This document shows positions 1-8,701 of a DNA stretch of 64,000 nt, piece after piece (within the stretch, counting starts at the first letter, position 1; each line of letters begins with the position of its first letter). The notes beneath the pieces were generated by a model, which saw only the letters and a program-made list of their open reading frames with translations, did no database searches and was not told the origin of the DNA. A program made the position numbers and the translations under genes. This DNA comes from Pseudomonas fluorescens (GTDB taxonomy: Bacteria; Pseudomonadota; Gammaproteobacteria; Pseudomonadales; Pseudomonadaceae), in the NCBI RefSeq assembly GCF_902497875.1, contig NZ_CABVHY010000018.1, forward strand, positions 62,001 to 126,000, given 5' to 3'.

Positions 1-1032
1 TTACTGCTGAACGGTTGTTCGAGCGTCAGTTACTACAGTCAATTGGCCAACGGTCAGTGGCAGTTGCTGCGCGCGCGTGAGCCGGTCACGCAAGTGATTG
101 CCGATCCGGATCGCGACCCGATACTGCGCGCGCATCTGGCCCAGTCGCAGAAGGCCCGCGAATTCGCCAGCCGGCACCTGCACCTGCCGGACAATAAAAG
201 TTATCGAATGTACGCCGATATCGGGCGGCCTTTTGTAGTGTGGAATGTGTTCGCTACGCCCGAGTTTTCCCTGACACCGCACAATCATTGTTTCCCGATT
301 GCCGGTTGTGTGGCCTATCGCGGTTATTACAGCCTGGGCGCGGCACGGGGTGAGGCGGCGTTGCAACGTCAGCAAGGCCTGGACGTGTCGGTCGGCGGCG
401 TGGAGGCCTATTCGACCCTGGGCTGGTTCAATGATCCGATCATCAGCTCGATGCTGCACTGGGGCGATGAGCGCTTGGCGACGCTGATTTTCCATGAGCT
501 GGCGCATCAGCGTTGTTATGTGAAGGACGACACCGAGTTCAATGAGTCCTTCGCCACCTTCGTCGAGCAGGAAGGGACTCGTCAGTGGCGTGCGGCCCGT
601 GGGTTGCCACCGGCCAGCGGGGCGGAGGTACGCCAGCGTGAGCAATTCATTGAGCTTGTTCTTGAGACGCGCACGCGGCTTGAACAGCTGTATGCATCGC
701 CACTGTCGACTGAGCAGATGCGCCAGCGCAAAGCCGCCGAGTTTGAGCGGTTGCGTCGCGAGTATCGTCAGTTGCGCGATAGCCAATGGGCCGGCGCGAG
801 CCGGTACGATGCCTGGATCAACGCGCCAATGAACAACGCCAGGCTGCTGCCCTTTGGTTTGTACGACCAATGGGTACCGGCGTTTGCCGAATTGTTCCGG
901 CAGTCAGGAGGGGATTGGCCGAGGTTTTATGCCGAGGTGGAAAAGCTCGGCAGATTGCCGCTCGAGCAGCGAAAGAGGGCGCTGGCCAGGCTGGCGCAGC
1001 CCAGCGCCATAGCTGCTGAACCGCGGGCCTGA
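1..1032 (+). CDS. Predicted aminopeptidase-like lipoprotein, 5' truncated by window edge
   Basis: The reading frame is open from the first base, so the true start lies before the window. The first residues read LLLNGCSS, which fits a lipoprotein signal ending at a lipobox cysteine, so the mature protein is probably tethered to a membrane in the periplasm. A HELAHQ zinc-peptidase motif lies near base 493, followed by an acidic stretch with NESFATFVE that could supply the third zinc ligand. This matches the predicted aminopeptidase family COG4324, whose substrate is not known to me. The gene ends 26 bases before the convergent SpmA/SpmB-like gene. Family assignment is fairly sure; function is inferred. 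Confidence 0.8.
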   Translation, partial: LLLNGCSSVSYYSQLANGQWQLLRAREPVTQVIADPDRDPILRAHLAQSQKAREFASRHLHLPDNKSYRMYADIGRPFVVWNVFATPEFSLTPHNHCFPIAGCVAYRGYYSLGAARGEAALQRQQGLDVSVGGVEAYSTLGWFNDPIISSMLHWGDERLATLIFHELAHQRCYVKDDTEFNESFATFVEQEGTRQWRAARGLPPASGAEVRQREQFIELVLETRTRLEQLYASPLSTEQMRQRKAAEFERLRREYRQLRDSQWAGASRYDAWINAPMNNARLLPFGLYDQWVPAFAELFRQSGGDWPRFYAEVEKLGRLPLEQRKRALARLAQPSAIAAEPRA

Positions 1033-1058
1033 ACCCGCTCAGGCTGCCTGGTCCTGGC

Positions 1059-2288
1059 TTAGCCGAAGAACCAGTAACATACCAGGATCGCCGCCACCAC
1101 GCCGGCAAACTCCGCCAGCAGCGCGCAACCTACCGCATGGCGGGCACGTTGAATGCCGACGGCGCCGAAGTACACCGCCAGTACATAGAAGGTGGTTTCG
1201 GTGCTGCCCTGAACGACTGCGGCCGCCAGCGCCGGAAAGCTGTCCACGCCCTGGGTCTGCATGGTTTCGATCAACATGGCGCGGGCGGCGCTGCCCGAGA
1301 AGGGTTTGACCAGCGCCGTAGGCAAGGCATCGACGAAGCGGGTATCCCAGCCGAGCCATTCCACCAGGTGACGAATCCCGTCCAGGCCGAAGTCCAGCGC
1401 CCCGGATGCCCTCAGCACGCCCACCGCACAGAGCATCGCCACCAGGTACGGCAGCAGGTTCTTGGCAACATCGAAGCCTTCTTTGGCGCCTTCGATGAAT
1501 GCTTCGTAGACCTTGACCTTCCTTAGCGCGCCGATCAGCAGAAACAGCATGATCAAGCCGAACAATGTCAGGTTGCCGAGAATCGATGACAGGCTGGCCA
1601 GCGCTGTCGCGGAAAGCGTCGCCAGCAAGGCCATGAAACCGCCCAGCAGCAATGCACCCGGGATCAGGTAGGCCAGCACCACCGGGTCCCACAGTCGCAG
1701 GCGCTGCATGACCGCCACCGACAACAGGCCGACCAGCGTCGAGGCGCTGGTGGCCAGCAGGATCGGCAGGAATACCAGTGTCGGGTCAGGAGCGCCTTGC
1801 TGGGCGCGGTACATGAAGATGGTCACCGGCAGCAGGGTCAGCGACGAGGCATTGAGCACCAGAAACAGAATCTGCGCGTTGCTCGCCGTGGTCGCGCTGG
1901 GGTTGATGTCCTGCAAGGCGCGCATGGCCTTCAGGCCAATCGGCGTGGCCGCATTGTCCAGGCCCAGACCATTGGCGGCGAAGTTCAGGGTGATCAAGCC
2001 GATGGCCGGATGGCCGGGGGGTACTTCCGGCATCAGGCGCAAGAACAGTGGGCCGAGGGCCTTGGCCAGCCAGTCAACGATCCCGGCTTTTTCGGCGATC
2101 CGCAAAAAGCCCAGCCAGAGGGTCAGGGTGCCGAACAGCAGGACCATGACCTCCACCGACAACTTGGCCATGCCGAAGATGCTTTCCACCATCGCCGAGA
2201 AGACCCCGGCGTTACCCCCTATCAACCACTGCGCCAGTGCCGAAACGGCAGCCACGATGAAGAAGCTAAGCCATAGGCCATTGAGCAT
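1059..2288 (-). CDS. Nucleoside-recognition (Gate) domain membrane protein, SpmA/SpmB fusion-like
   Basis: This 409-aa polytopic membrane protein has two similar hydrophobic halves, each with the conserved glycine- and asparagine-rich pattern of nucleoside-recognition (Gate) domains. The first half contains LGLDNAATPIGLKAM and the second KPFSGSAARAMLIETM and QGSTETTFYVLAVYFG. These resemble the spore maturation proteins SpmA and SpmB joined in one chain, an arrangement common in non-sporulating proteobacteria, where the role is unknown. The ATG start at 2288 begins a hydrophobic segment directly. The gene converges with the aminopeptidase and is separated from gltP by a terminator, so it is probably transcribed alone. 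No substrate can be inferred. Confidence 0.82.
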   Translation of the reverse strand: MLNGLWLSFFIVAAVSALAQWLIGGNAGVFSAMVESIFGMAKLSVEVMVLLFGTLTLWLGFLRIAEKAGIVDWLAKALGPLFLRLMPEVPPGHPAIGLITLNFAANGLGLDNAATPIGLKAMRALQDINPSATTASNAQILFLVLNASSLTLLPVTIFMYRAQQGAPDPTLVFLPILLATSASTLVGLLSVAVMQRLRLWDPVVLAYLIPGALLLGGFMALLATLSATALASLSSILGNLTLFGLIMLFLLIGALRKVKVYEAFIEGAKEGFDVAKNLLPYLVAMLCAVGVLRASGALDFGLDGIRHLVEWLGWDTRFVDALPTALVKPFSGSAARAMLIETMQTQGVDSFPALAAAVVQGSTETTFYVLAVYFGAVGIQRARHAVGCALLAEFAGVVAAILVCYWFFG

Positions 2289-2346
2289 CAGGAAAATCCC
2301 CCAAAAGATGCGGCGAATGATAGCGGTCGAGTGCCAGAAACAACAA

Positions 2347-2364
2347 ACCCCGGTTTCCCGGGGT
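2347..2364 (-). terminator. Rho-independent terminator after gltP
   Basis: A 7-bp stem ACCCCGG/CCGGGGT closes a 4-base loop. On the minus strand it is followed by TTTGTTG. It lies just downstream of the gltP stop codon and before the next minus-strand gene. Confidence 0.8.
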
Positions 2365-2390
2365 CTGGTTTGGTCAGCCTTTACAGGGCC

Positions 2391-3722
2391 TTAGTTTGTG
2401 GAAGTCTCGCCAGCTGGCAGCGGCTCTTTGCTGCGCCAGTGTGGCAGGGAATTCCAGTAGCGTTGGCCTTTGGCGTCGTCGTACATGCCTTCCCAGCGAG
2501 AGATGACCAGCACGGCAAGGGCATTGCCGATCACGTTCAGCGCGGTACGGGCCATGTCCATGATGCGGTCGACACCGGCGATGAACGCCAGCCCTTCCAA
2601 TGGAATCCCGACACTGCCCAGGGTCGCCAGCAGCACCACGAAGGAAACGCCCGGTACACCGGCGATGCCTTTGGAGGTGACCATCAGGGTCAGCACCAGC
2701 AGCAATTGCTGGCTGATCGACAGGTCGATGCCATACAGCTGGGCGATAAAGATCGCCGCGATGCTCTGATACAGCGTCGAGCCGTCCAGGTTAAAGGAAT
2801 AACCGGTCGGCACCACGAAGCTGCAGATGGCTTTCGGCGCGCCGTAGGCTTCCATCTTCTCGATCACTCGCGGCAACACGGTTTCCGAGCTTGCGGTGGA
2901 GTAAGCGAGTACCAGCTCATCCTTGAAGATGCGCATCAGCTTGATCACCGAGAAGCCGAACAGGCGAGCGATCAGCCCCAGCACCACGAAGGCGAAGAAG
3001 GCGATTGCCACATAGACCAGGATCACCAGCTTGGCCAGCGGCAGCAGGGAGGCGAAGCCGAAGTTGGCGACGGTCACCGCGATCAGTGCGAATACGCCGA
3101 TCGGGGCGTAGTTCATGATCATGTGGGTGACTTTGAACATGCTTTCCGACACGCCCTGGAACATCTTCACCAGCGGATCGCGCAAATCGGACTGCAGGCT
3201 CGACAGGCCGAGACCGAAGAGTACGGAGAAGAAGATGATCGGCAGCATCTCGCCACGGGCAATGGCGGCAAAGATGTTCGAGGGAATCAGGTTGAGGATG
3301 GTTTCGATGAACGCATGTTCATGCTGAACCTCGGCGGCAGTTGCCTGGTACTTGGAAATATCCACCGTACCCAGGGTGCTCATGTCGATACCCGCGCCCG
3401 GATGGAACACGTTGGCCAGCACCAGGCCGACAACGATAGCGATGGTGGTCACCACTTCGAAGTAAAGAATGGTCTTGAGACCAATGCTCCCGAGTTTCTT
3501 CGCATCCCCTACGCCAGCAATGCCGACAATCAGCGACGAGACCACGATCGGGATCACAATCATCTTGATCAGACGGATAAAGATATCGCCCGCCGGTTGC
3601 AGGACGTTGCTGATCCACCAGGCTTTTTCGGCACTGAAATGGTTGAGCAGCGCCCCAATTGCAATCCCCAATACCAGACCGATGAGGATCTGCCAGGCGA
3701 GGCTAAGTCTTGCCTTCTTCAT
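2391..3722 (-). CDS. gltP: Proton/sodium:glutamate-aspartate symporter (DAACS family)
   Basis: This 443-aa inner-membrane transporter belongs to the dicarboxylate/amino acid:cation symporter family, which imports glutamate and aspartate with H+ or Na+. Signature elements are present: STASSETVLPRV for the serine-rich re-entrant hairpin, YSFNLDGSTLYQ for the NMDGT-like cation site, and DRIMDMARTALNVIGNA for the substrate-binding helix 8. Length is normal for GltP. The gene is followed by a clear terminator and preceded by about 700 bases without a convincing gene. It sits next to the algB neighbourhood, as I recall in PAO1. GltP is the best name; a C4-dicarboxylate carrier such as DctA is less likely from the order and sequence. 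Confidence 0.9.
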   Translation of the reverse strand: MKKARLSLAWQILIGLVLGIAIGALLNHFSAEKAWWISNVLQPAGDIFIRLIKMIVIPIVVSSLIVGIAGVGDAKKLGSIGLKTILYFEVVTTIAIVVGLVLANVFHPGAGIDMSTLGTVDISKYQATAAEVQHEHAFIETILNLIPSNIFAAIARGEMLPIIFFSVLFGLGLSSLQSDLRDPLVKMFQGVSESMFKVTHMIMNYAPIGVFALIAVTVANFGFASLLPLAKLVILVYVAIAFFAFVVLGLIARLFGFSVIKLMRIFKDELVLAYSTASSETVLPRVIEKMEAYGAPKAICSFVVPTGYSFNLDGSTLYQSIAAIFIAQLYGIDLSISQQLLLVLTLMVTSKGIAGVPGVSFVVLLATLGSVGIPLEGLAFIAGVDRIMDMARTALNVIGNALAVLVISRWEGMYDDAKGQRYWNSLPHWRSKEPLPAGETSTN

Positions 3723-4438
3723 ATCGTTACCCTTATTTCAAGTTGACTCGGGAAGATGCACAAACTGGAACGCTCAATCGCGAAAAAGTCTGCGCATCTA
3801 CCCCTGTATAAGGTCACCGCGAGCGAGCATTTATGGCTCTTCGGCAGGCGAAAAAAGGCGCAACTATTCCGATGCAAGAGGGGCGCGTCTAATGCCGTAA
3901 ACGCCTACCCTATGCCGAATCGGCATGGGATTTATCAAACAAAACCATCGTCCCAGCCGGTTCGAGTACGACATATCGGCAGTCATAAGTGCCGTGAACC
4001 GGCCATCACAGGGAGAATTGCGGATTTATTGAGGGTGTAAAAAACGACGAAAATCAGGGAAACAAGCCACAACGAAGGGCGAAATTATCACTGAAATCAG
4101 GGCAATGTTTCTCGATATACGGTCGCGATTAAACACCGCGAAACGGTTGCGAGGAGCAGCAGGAGGATTTTTCACAGGATCAGCGCGTGAGGATTCAGCG
4201 GATCGCTCAAGAACAAGGGGTTGGGTGTTCACCCGCGCCGCAAGCCCGCCAAATCCTGAATGGCGGGCGAGCTTACGTCGGTACTTACCTGACCCGGCCC
4301 TTGCGGAGGCACCCCATGTACCCCTAGGTCACTCCGATCCTATCGATCAGAACGTCCCGGCCCCTTGGTCATGCGCCTGCCCTCCTCGGGTGGCGCAATG
4401 GAAAGAAGTTAATTTCCGGCTTCTTTCTCGAAATGAAT
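3723..4438. other. Long intergenic region between gltP and the small-protein pair
   Basis: No frame here looks coding: the open frames are short, arginine/proline-rich and lack plausible ribosome binding sites. Two symmetric elements stand out. One is the palindrome at 3912-3926. The other is a GCCCGCC/GGCGGGC hairpin at 4244-4268 with an 11-base loop and no U tract. The gltP promoter should lie in the first 200 bases; I could not assign -35/-10 boxes with confidence. Confidence 0.5.
3912..3926. repeat. Palindrome ATGCCGAATCGGCAT upstream of gltP
   Basis: A perfect 7-bp inverted repeat around a single central A, extended by a CCC/GGG pair after a one-base bulge. It lies about 190 bases before the gltP start. 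It could be an operator, but no regulator is recognised. Confidence 0.4.
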
Positions 4439-4558
4439 TCAGTACGCTTTCTTCAGCTGTTCTTTCAATAAGAAGAACTGCATGCCATCGGAGCCCATGG
4501 CACCGCCGCCCAGCAAGAGGGCGGCTGCCAGTGTCTTGAATAGCACCCTCATGTTCAT
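4439..4558 (-). CDS. Small 39-aa hypothetical protein, coupled to the UPF0391 gene
   Basis: The frame starts with ATG AAC ATG and encodes about 39 residues beginning MNMRVLFKTLAAALLLGGG, which looks like a signal peptide or membrane segment, followed by a short tail ending LKEQLKKAY. The first ATG lies two bases after the stop codon of the UPF0391 gene, and a GAGGC stretch inside that gene's end could act as ribosome binding site, so translational coupling is likely. A second ATG two codons on is an alternative start. I know of no function. Its short length keeps confidence moderate. Confidence 0.45.
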   Translation of the reverse strand: MNMRVLFKTLAAALLLGGGAMGSDGMQFFLLKEQLKKAY

Positions 4559-4560
4559 TT

Positions 4561-4725
4561 TCAGCCTCGGCCGCGACGGCCAAAGAAGAAAGAAGCAATA
4601 AACATCACCAGGAACACGACAAAGAGAATCTTGGCGATACCCGTGGCGGTGCCCGCGATACCACCGAAGCCCAATACAGCAGCGATGATGGCAATGATCA
4701 AGAATGTGATTGCCCAGCTCAACAT
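4561..4725 (-). CDS. UPF0391 / DUF1328 small membrane protein (YtjA family)
   Basis: This is a 54-aa protein starting MLSWAITFLIIAIIAAVLGF and ending in the basic FFGRRGRG. It has two hydrophobic helices separated by a glycine-rich turn (GGIAGTATGIAK), the typical shape of the UPF0391 family. As I recall, PA5482 next to algB in PAO1 belongs to the same family. An AAAGGAGAATCACC stretch just before the ATG is a good ribosome binding site. The role of the family is not established. It is read towards the 39-aa gene and away from the 95-aa gene. Confidence 0.85.
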   Translation of the reverse strand: MLSWAITFLIIAIIAAVLGFGGIAGTATGIAKILFVVFLVMFIASFFFGRRGRG

Positions 4726-4813
4726 GGTGATTCTCCTTTACGCATCTAATAAATGGTCTTGCGTTTACTTCTTGTTGCGCCCGGTGCCGAGCAAAGCGCG
4801 CCGGGTTGTGGTG

Positions 4814-5101
4814 CTAGAACACCCAACGTTCCTGAGGGGACGTCTCGGTCACAGGCTGCGCCTGGTCAACGTCCATCAGATGCAGGGGCGCGGAGTCGGC
4901 AAATTGGCTGCTGACTGCGCTGAAATGGGTTTGTGTGGTGTGCTGGGTCGGCGAGCGTAACGCCACTTCCTGCTGGCTCTGGTCCCAGCGCTGGAACTGC
5001 TGGCCACCTATCAGCGTTAGCAGCAGCGCCAGACTGCCGAACAACCCTTGCTGCAGATGCAGCGGCGAGATAGGCAATCGGGCGAGACGTTGGCGAATCA
5101 T
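4814..5101 (-). CDS. Hypothetical 95-aa protein with one N-terminal membrane segment
   Basis: The protein starts MIRQRLARLPISPLHLQQGL, then a single hydrophobic segment (FGSLALLLTLIGG, about residues 21-33) and a polar, glutamine- and serine-rich tail likely in the periplasm. A CAGGATGATT context precedes the start, with GGAGG about ten bases upstream. It is divergent from algB across a 440-base gap and reads toward the UPF0391 gene 88 bases away. I do not recognise the family; position suggests it belongs to the conserved algB neighbourhood. Overlapping frames on the same DNA look less protein-like. Confidence 0.6.
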   Translation of the reverse strand: MIRQRLARLPISPLHLQQGLFGSLALLLTLIGGQQFQRWDQSQQEVALRSPTQHTTQTHFSAVSSQFADSAPLHLMDVDQAQPVTETSPQERWVF

Positions 5102-5541
5102 CCTGAAGCTCCTCCCACACGGGTGTCATTTGAAGGCACTCATAAACAGTTGAAGCGCCTTTGGTTATTCAGACTATTGCAGCCTGCATGCCAGCTTTAT
5201 GTTTGAAATAAACCTAGTAAAATCAACAAGTTACAACTTAATGAAAAACACTTTCAAACGCATCTTGCACGATGGCACCCTCCGCGTCGGGCACATTGCA
5301 CGATCGATGGCCAGGCGGTCGAAAAATTTTTGGAGACAACGGAGATCGTGGGTGTCACAAGGGAGTGTGCGAGCGTTGTGAATGCTTGGCTGTCTTATAA
5401 AAAGCCAGGTGAATCATATGGTTAGCCATATCTTGAATAGATAGCTAACCGGGACTCTGCAGATGGGATCAAGATTGACCATGCAACTTGCCCGATTTTT
5501 CCGGGACTAACTTAAGATCATTCATTAAAGGAGCGCGGGAA
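5102..5541. other. Divergent intergenic region before algB
   Basis: This 440-base gap holds no convincing gene. It is AT-rich near 5199-5245. It contains the inverted repeat at 5420-5450 and ends with the algB ribosome binding site AAAGGAG at 5527-5533. The algB promoter and that of the divergent 95-aa gene must lie here, but no clear sigma-70 or sigma-54 motif could be assigned. Confidence 0.5.
5420..5450. repeat. Inverted repeat GGTTAGC-N17-GCTAACC upstream of algB
   Basis: Perfect 7-bp arms, with an inner TATC/GATA pair extending the symmetry after a two-base bulge. It lies about 90 bases before the algB start codon. There is no U tract, so a regulator-binding site or leader hairpin is more likely than a terminator. 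Confidence 0.5.
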
Positions 5542-6888
5542 ATGGAATCAGCCACGGAGCATCAGGGGCGTATTCTTCTAGTGGATGATGAATCCGCCAT
5601 CCTCCGCACCTTCCGCTACTGTCTGGAAGATGAAGGCTATACCGTGGCCACGGCCAACAGCGCGGCTCAAGCTGACGCGTTGTTGCAGCGCCAGGTTTTC
5701 GACTTGTGCTTCCTCGACCTGCGACTGGGCGAAGACAATGGCCTGGACGTTCTGGCACAGATGCGTATCCAGGCGCCGTGGATGCGGGTGGTCATCGTCA
5801 CTGCCCACTCCGCCGTGGATACCGCCGTCGATGCAATCCAGGCCGGGGCCGCGGATTATCTGGTCAAGCCTTGCAGCCCGGATCAATTACGGCTCGCCAC
5901 GGCCAAGCAACTGGAAGTGCGTCAGCTATCGGCGCGGCTGGAGGCGCTCGAAGGCGAAGTGCGCAAACCCAAGGACGGCCTGGACTCTCACAGCCCGGCG
6001 ATGAAAGTGGTGCTGGAAACCGCACGCCAGGTGGCCAGTACCGATGCCAATATTCTGATTCTCGGCGAATCCGGCACCGGTAAAGGCGAGCTGTCCCAGG
6101 CCATTCACGGTTGGAGCAAGCGCGCGAAGAAATCCTGCGTCACCATCAATTGCCCGTCGCTGAGTACCGAGCTGATGGAAAGCGAGCTCTTCGGTCACAG
6201 CCGTGGGGCCTTCACCGGTGCCAGTGAAAGCACGCTGGGTCGGGTCAATCAGGCCGACGGCGGAACGCTGTTTCTCGATGAAATCGGTGACTTCCCCCTG
6301 ACCTTGCAACCCAAGCTGTTGCGCTTCATTCAGGACAAGGAATACGAGCGGGTCGGTGACCCGGTGACTCGTCGAGCCGATGTACGGATCCTTGCCGCCA
6401 CCAATCTCAATCTCGAAGACATGGTCCGCGACGGGCGTTTCCGTGAAGACTTGCTCTATCGGTTGAATGTCATCACCTTGCACCTGCCGCCCCTGCGCGA
6501 GCGCAGCGAGGACATTCTGGCCCTGGCTGATCGTTTCCTGGCCCGCTTCGTCAAGGAGTACGCACGGCCGGCTCGCGGTTTCAGCGATCAAGCCCGCGAG
6601 GCGCTGCTCAACTATCGCTGGCCAGGCAACATCCGCGAACTGCGCAATGTGGTCGAGCGCGCGAGCATCATCTGCCCGCAGGAGCGGGTAGAAATCAGCC
6701 ACTTGGGTATGGCCGAGCAGCCCACCAACAACGCTCCGCGCATTGGTGCGGCGTTGAGCCTGGACGAGCTGGAAAAAGCCCATATCGGTGCGGTGCTGGC
6801 CACCAGCGACACCCTTGATCAGGCCGCCAAAACCCTCGGCATTGATGCCTCGACGCTGTACCGAAAACGCAAACAGTACAATTTATGA
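5542..6888 (+). CDS. algB: AlgB, NtrC-family response regulator
   Basis: AlgB is the response regulator paired with KinB, known in P. aeruginosa to control alginate, virulence and quorum-sensing genes. The 448-aa chain has a receiver domain (ILLVDDESAILRTF, phosphoacceptor Asp in CFLDLRLGEDNGL, TAHSAV, VKPCS), a sigma-54-type AAA+ domain (Walker A GESGTGKG near residue 175, GAFTGA near 222, Walker B LFLDEIGDF) and a C-terminal Fis-type helix-turn-helix ending DASTLYRKRKQYNL. I chose the ATG at 5542 (MESATEHQGR) because AAAGGAG lies just before it and it matches the family N-terminus; an upstream ATG at 5488 lacks such a site. kinB follows after ten bases. Confidence 0.95.
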   Translation: MESATEHQGRILLVDDESAILRTFRYCLEDEGYTVATANSAAQADALLQRQVFDLCFLDLRLGEDNGLDVLAQMRIQAPWMRVVIVTAHSAVDTAVDAIQAGAADYLVKPCSPDQLRLATAKQLEVRQLSARLEALEGEVRKPKDGLDSHSPAMKVVLETARQVASTDANILILGESGTGKGELSQAIHGWSKRAKKSCVTINCPSLSTELMESELFGHSRGAFTGASESTLGRVNQADGGTLFLDEIGDFPLTLQPKLLRFIQDKEYERVGDPVTRRADVRILAATNLNLEDMVRDGRFREDLLYRLNVITLHLPPLRERSEDILALADRFLARFVKEYARPARGFSDQAREALLNYRWPGNIRELRNVVERASIICPQERVEISHLGMAEQPTNNAPRIGAALSLDELEKAHIGAVLATSDTLDQAAKTLGIDASTLYRKRKQYNL

Positions 6889-6898
6889 GCGGCGCCCA

Positions 6899-8686
6899 AT
6901 GAAGCTTGCGATGAAACTGCGTACTCGGCTGTTTCTGAGTATTTCGGCGCTGATCACCGTCGCCTTGCTCGGGCTACTGCTCGGGCTCGTCAGCGTCATG
7001 CAGATGACCAATACCCAGGAGTCACTGATCCGCAGCAACTTCATCACCCTTGATCTAGAGCTGAAGCTGCGACAGAGCCTGGGCGACCAGTTTATGTTTA
7101 TGCTCAGCGAGAAGCCTGATCCGGTGGCGTTGGAGGCGTCCAGGCAGCATTTCTTCGAGTTGCTCGATCAGGGCATTGAGCATGAGCAAGCCGGTGATCA
7201 GCACAACGGCTTTAGCCAGATCCGCGCCGACTACCTGAGCTTTCTCGGCGAGTTCGACCGCTCCAGGGCGCAGTCGCAAAACCTGAGCGACAACCAGAGT
7301 CTGAGCGAAAAATTCAATGCGCTACGCAATGGCTTGATCGTCGAACATAAGCGAGCACTGGACAATATTGTTCAAACCCAAGACCAGGCCAGAGAGCGTG
7401 CGCTGTTGATCAGCGGGTTGCTCGGGCTGGTGGGACTGGCGGTGCTGATCATCGGCTTTATCACCGCCCACGGCATCGCTCAACGTTTCGGCGCCCCCAT
7501 CGAGGCGCTGGCCAAGGCCGCGGACAATATCGGCCAGGGCAATTTCGAAGTGACTTTGCCGATATCCTCGGCGGTGGAAATGAATCTGCTGACCCGTCGC
7601 TTCGGGATCATGGCCGAAGCCCTGCGTCAGCATCAGGCAACCAATATCGATGAGTTGCTCGCTGGCCAGCAACGTTTGCAAGCGGTGCTCGACAGCATCG
7701 ACGACGGCCTGCTGATGATTGACCGCCAAGGGCGGCTGGAGCATCTCAACCCCGTTGCACAACGACAGTTGGGTTGGGACGAAGATCGACTGGGTCAGGG
7801 ATTAGGTACCGCCCTTGAACGTCCAGAGCTTGATCAGGAGCTGCAACTGGTGCTGCGCGGCGGCAGTCTGGAGCGGGCGCCCGAAGATCTGAGTATTGAG
7901 GTTGATGGTGAGTCGCGGCTGCTGACTTACAGCCTCACACCGGTCAGCCATACCCAGGGGCACATACTCGGCGCGGTCATGGTGCTGCACGACGTTACCG
8001 AACAGCGCGCCTTTGAACGAGTCCGCAGTGAGTTCGTGTTGCGTGCCTCTCATGAACTGCGCACACCGGTCACCGGGATGCACATGGCCTTTGGATTATT
8101 CCAGGAGCGCGTGCATTTTGCCGCCGACTCCCGCGAGGCCGACCTGCTCAACACGGTCAATGAAGAGATGCAGCGCTTGATGCAGTTGATAAACGACCTG
8201 CTGAACTTCTCGCGCTATCAGAATGGTCTGCAAAAGCTCGCGCTAGCCCCCTGCCCGATAGTCGATCTGCTTGAACAGGCTCAAGGTCGTTTCGCTGTTC
8301 AGGCCGGCGAGCAAGGCATCGATTTACGGGTGGAAGTGCAATCGCCCCTGCCTTGGCTGCAAGCTGACCAGGCGCAGCTCGATCGGGTGCTGGATAACTT
8401 GATTGGCAATGCGCTGCGTCATACCGCCCGGGACGGGCAGATCCGATTGCAGGCCCGTCGACACGGCGAACGGGTGATTATCAGCGTCGAGGACAACGGC
8501 GAAGGCATTGCTTACGGCCAACAGGGGAGGATTTTCGAGCCTTTCGTTCAGGTCGGGCGCAAGAAGGGCGGCGCCGGTCTGGGTCTGGCATTGTGCAAGG
8601 AGATCGTGCAATTGCACGGTGGGCGGATGGGCGTCTATTCACGACCTGGGCAAGGCACGCAGTTTTACATGGCGCTGCCGTTGTAG
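6899..8686 (+). CDS. kinB: KinB, membrane sensor histidine kinase
   Basis: KinB is the cognate kinase/phosphatase of AlgB. The 595-aa chain has a first transmembrane segment (about 12-34), a periplasmic region, a second segment (about 168-190, LLISGLLGLVGLAVLIIGF), a HAMP linker, a PAS domain (VLDSIDDGLLMIDRQGRLEH), a HisKA box with the phosphorylatable His in RASHELRTPVTGM, and a HATPase domain (N box LIGNALRHTARDG, G1 VEDNGEGIAYG, G2 GGAGLGLALCKEIV). Length equals what I recall for the P. aeruginosa protein. ATG at 6899 is chosen because it begins the basic/hydrophobic N-terminus; the ribosome binding site (GAGCGGCG) is weak, consistent with coupling to algB ten bases upstream. Confidence 0.95.
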   Translation: MKLAMKLRTRLFLSISALITVALLGLLLGLVSVMQMTNTQESLIRSNFITLDLELKLRQSLGDQFMFMLSEKPDPVALEASRQHFFELLDQGIEHEQAGDQHNGFSQIRADYLSFLGEFDRSRAQSQNLSDNQSLSEKFNALRNGLIVEHKRALDNIVQTQDQARERALLISGLLGLVGLAVLIIGFITAHGIAQRFGAPIEALAKAADNIGQGNFEVTLPISSAVEMNLLTRRFGIMAEALRQHQATNIDELLAGQQRLQAVLDSIDDGLLMIDRQGRLEHLNPVAQRQLGWDEDRLGQGLGTALERPELDQELQLVLRGGSLERAPEDLSIEVDGESRLLTYSLTPVSHTQGHILGAVMVLHDVTEQRAFERVRSEFVLRASHELRTPVTGMHMAFGLFQERVHFAADSREADLLNTVNEEMQRLMQLINDLLNFSRYQNGLQKLALAPCPIVDLLEQAQGRFAVQAGEQGIDLRVEVQSPLPWLQADQAQLDRVLDNLIGNALRHTARDGQIRLQARRHGERVIISVEDNGEGIAYGQQGRIFEPFVQVGRKKGGAGLGLALCKEIVQLHGGRMGVYSRPGQGTQFYMALPL

Positions 8687-8701
8687 GCACACGGCGCGCA
8701 A

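Noticed and set aside
4026..4232. 68-aa minus-strand frame with a hydrophobic stretch between gltP and the small genes
   Set aside because: No ribosome binding site, odd composition, and competing frames on the same DNA look equally plausible; treated as non-coding.
4105..4539. 144-aa plus-strand frame
   Set aside because: Arginine/proline/serine-rich, antisense to the 39-aa gene, no start signal; typical of GC-rich chance frames.
5483..5512. Possible AlgU promoter before algB (GCAACTT followed by TAACT)
   Set aside because: The -35 is changed at a key base and the -10 does not match TCnnA; too weak to call although algB is AlgU-dependent in P. aeruginosa.
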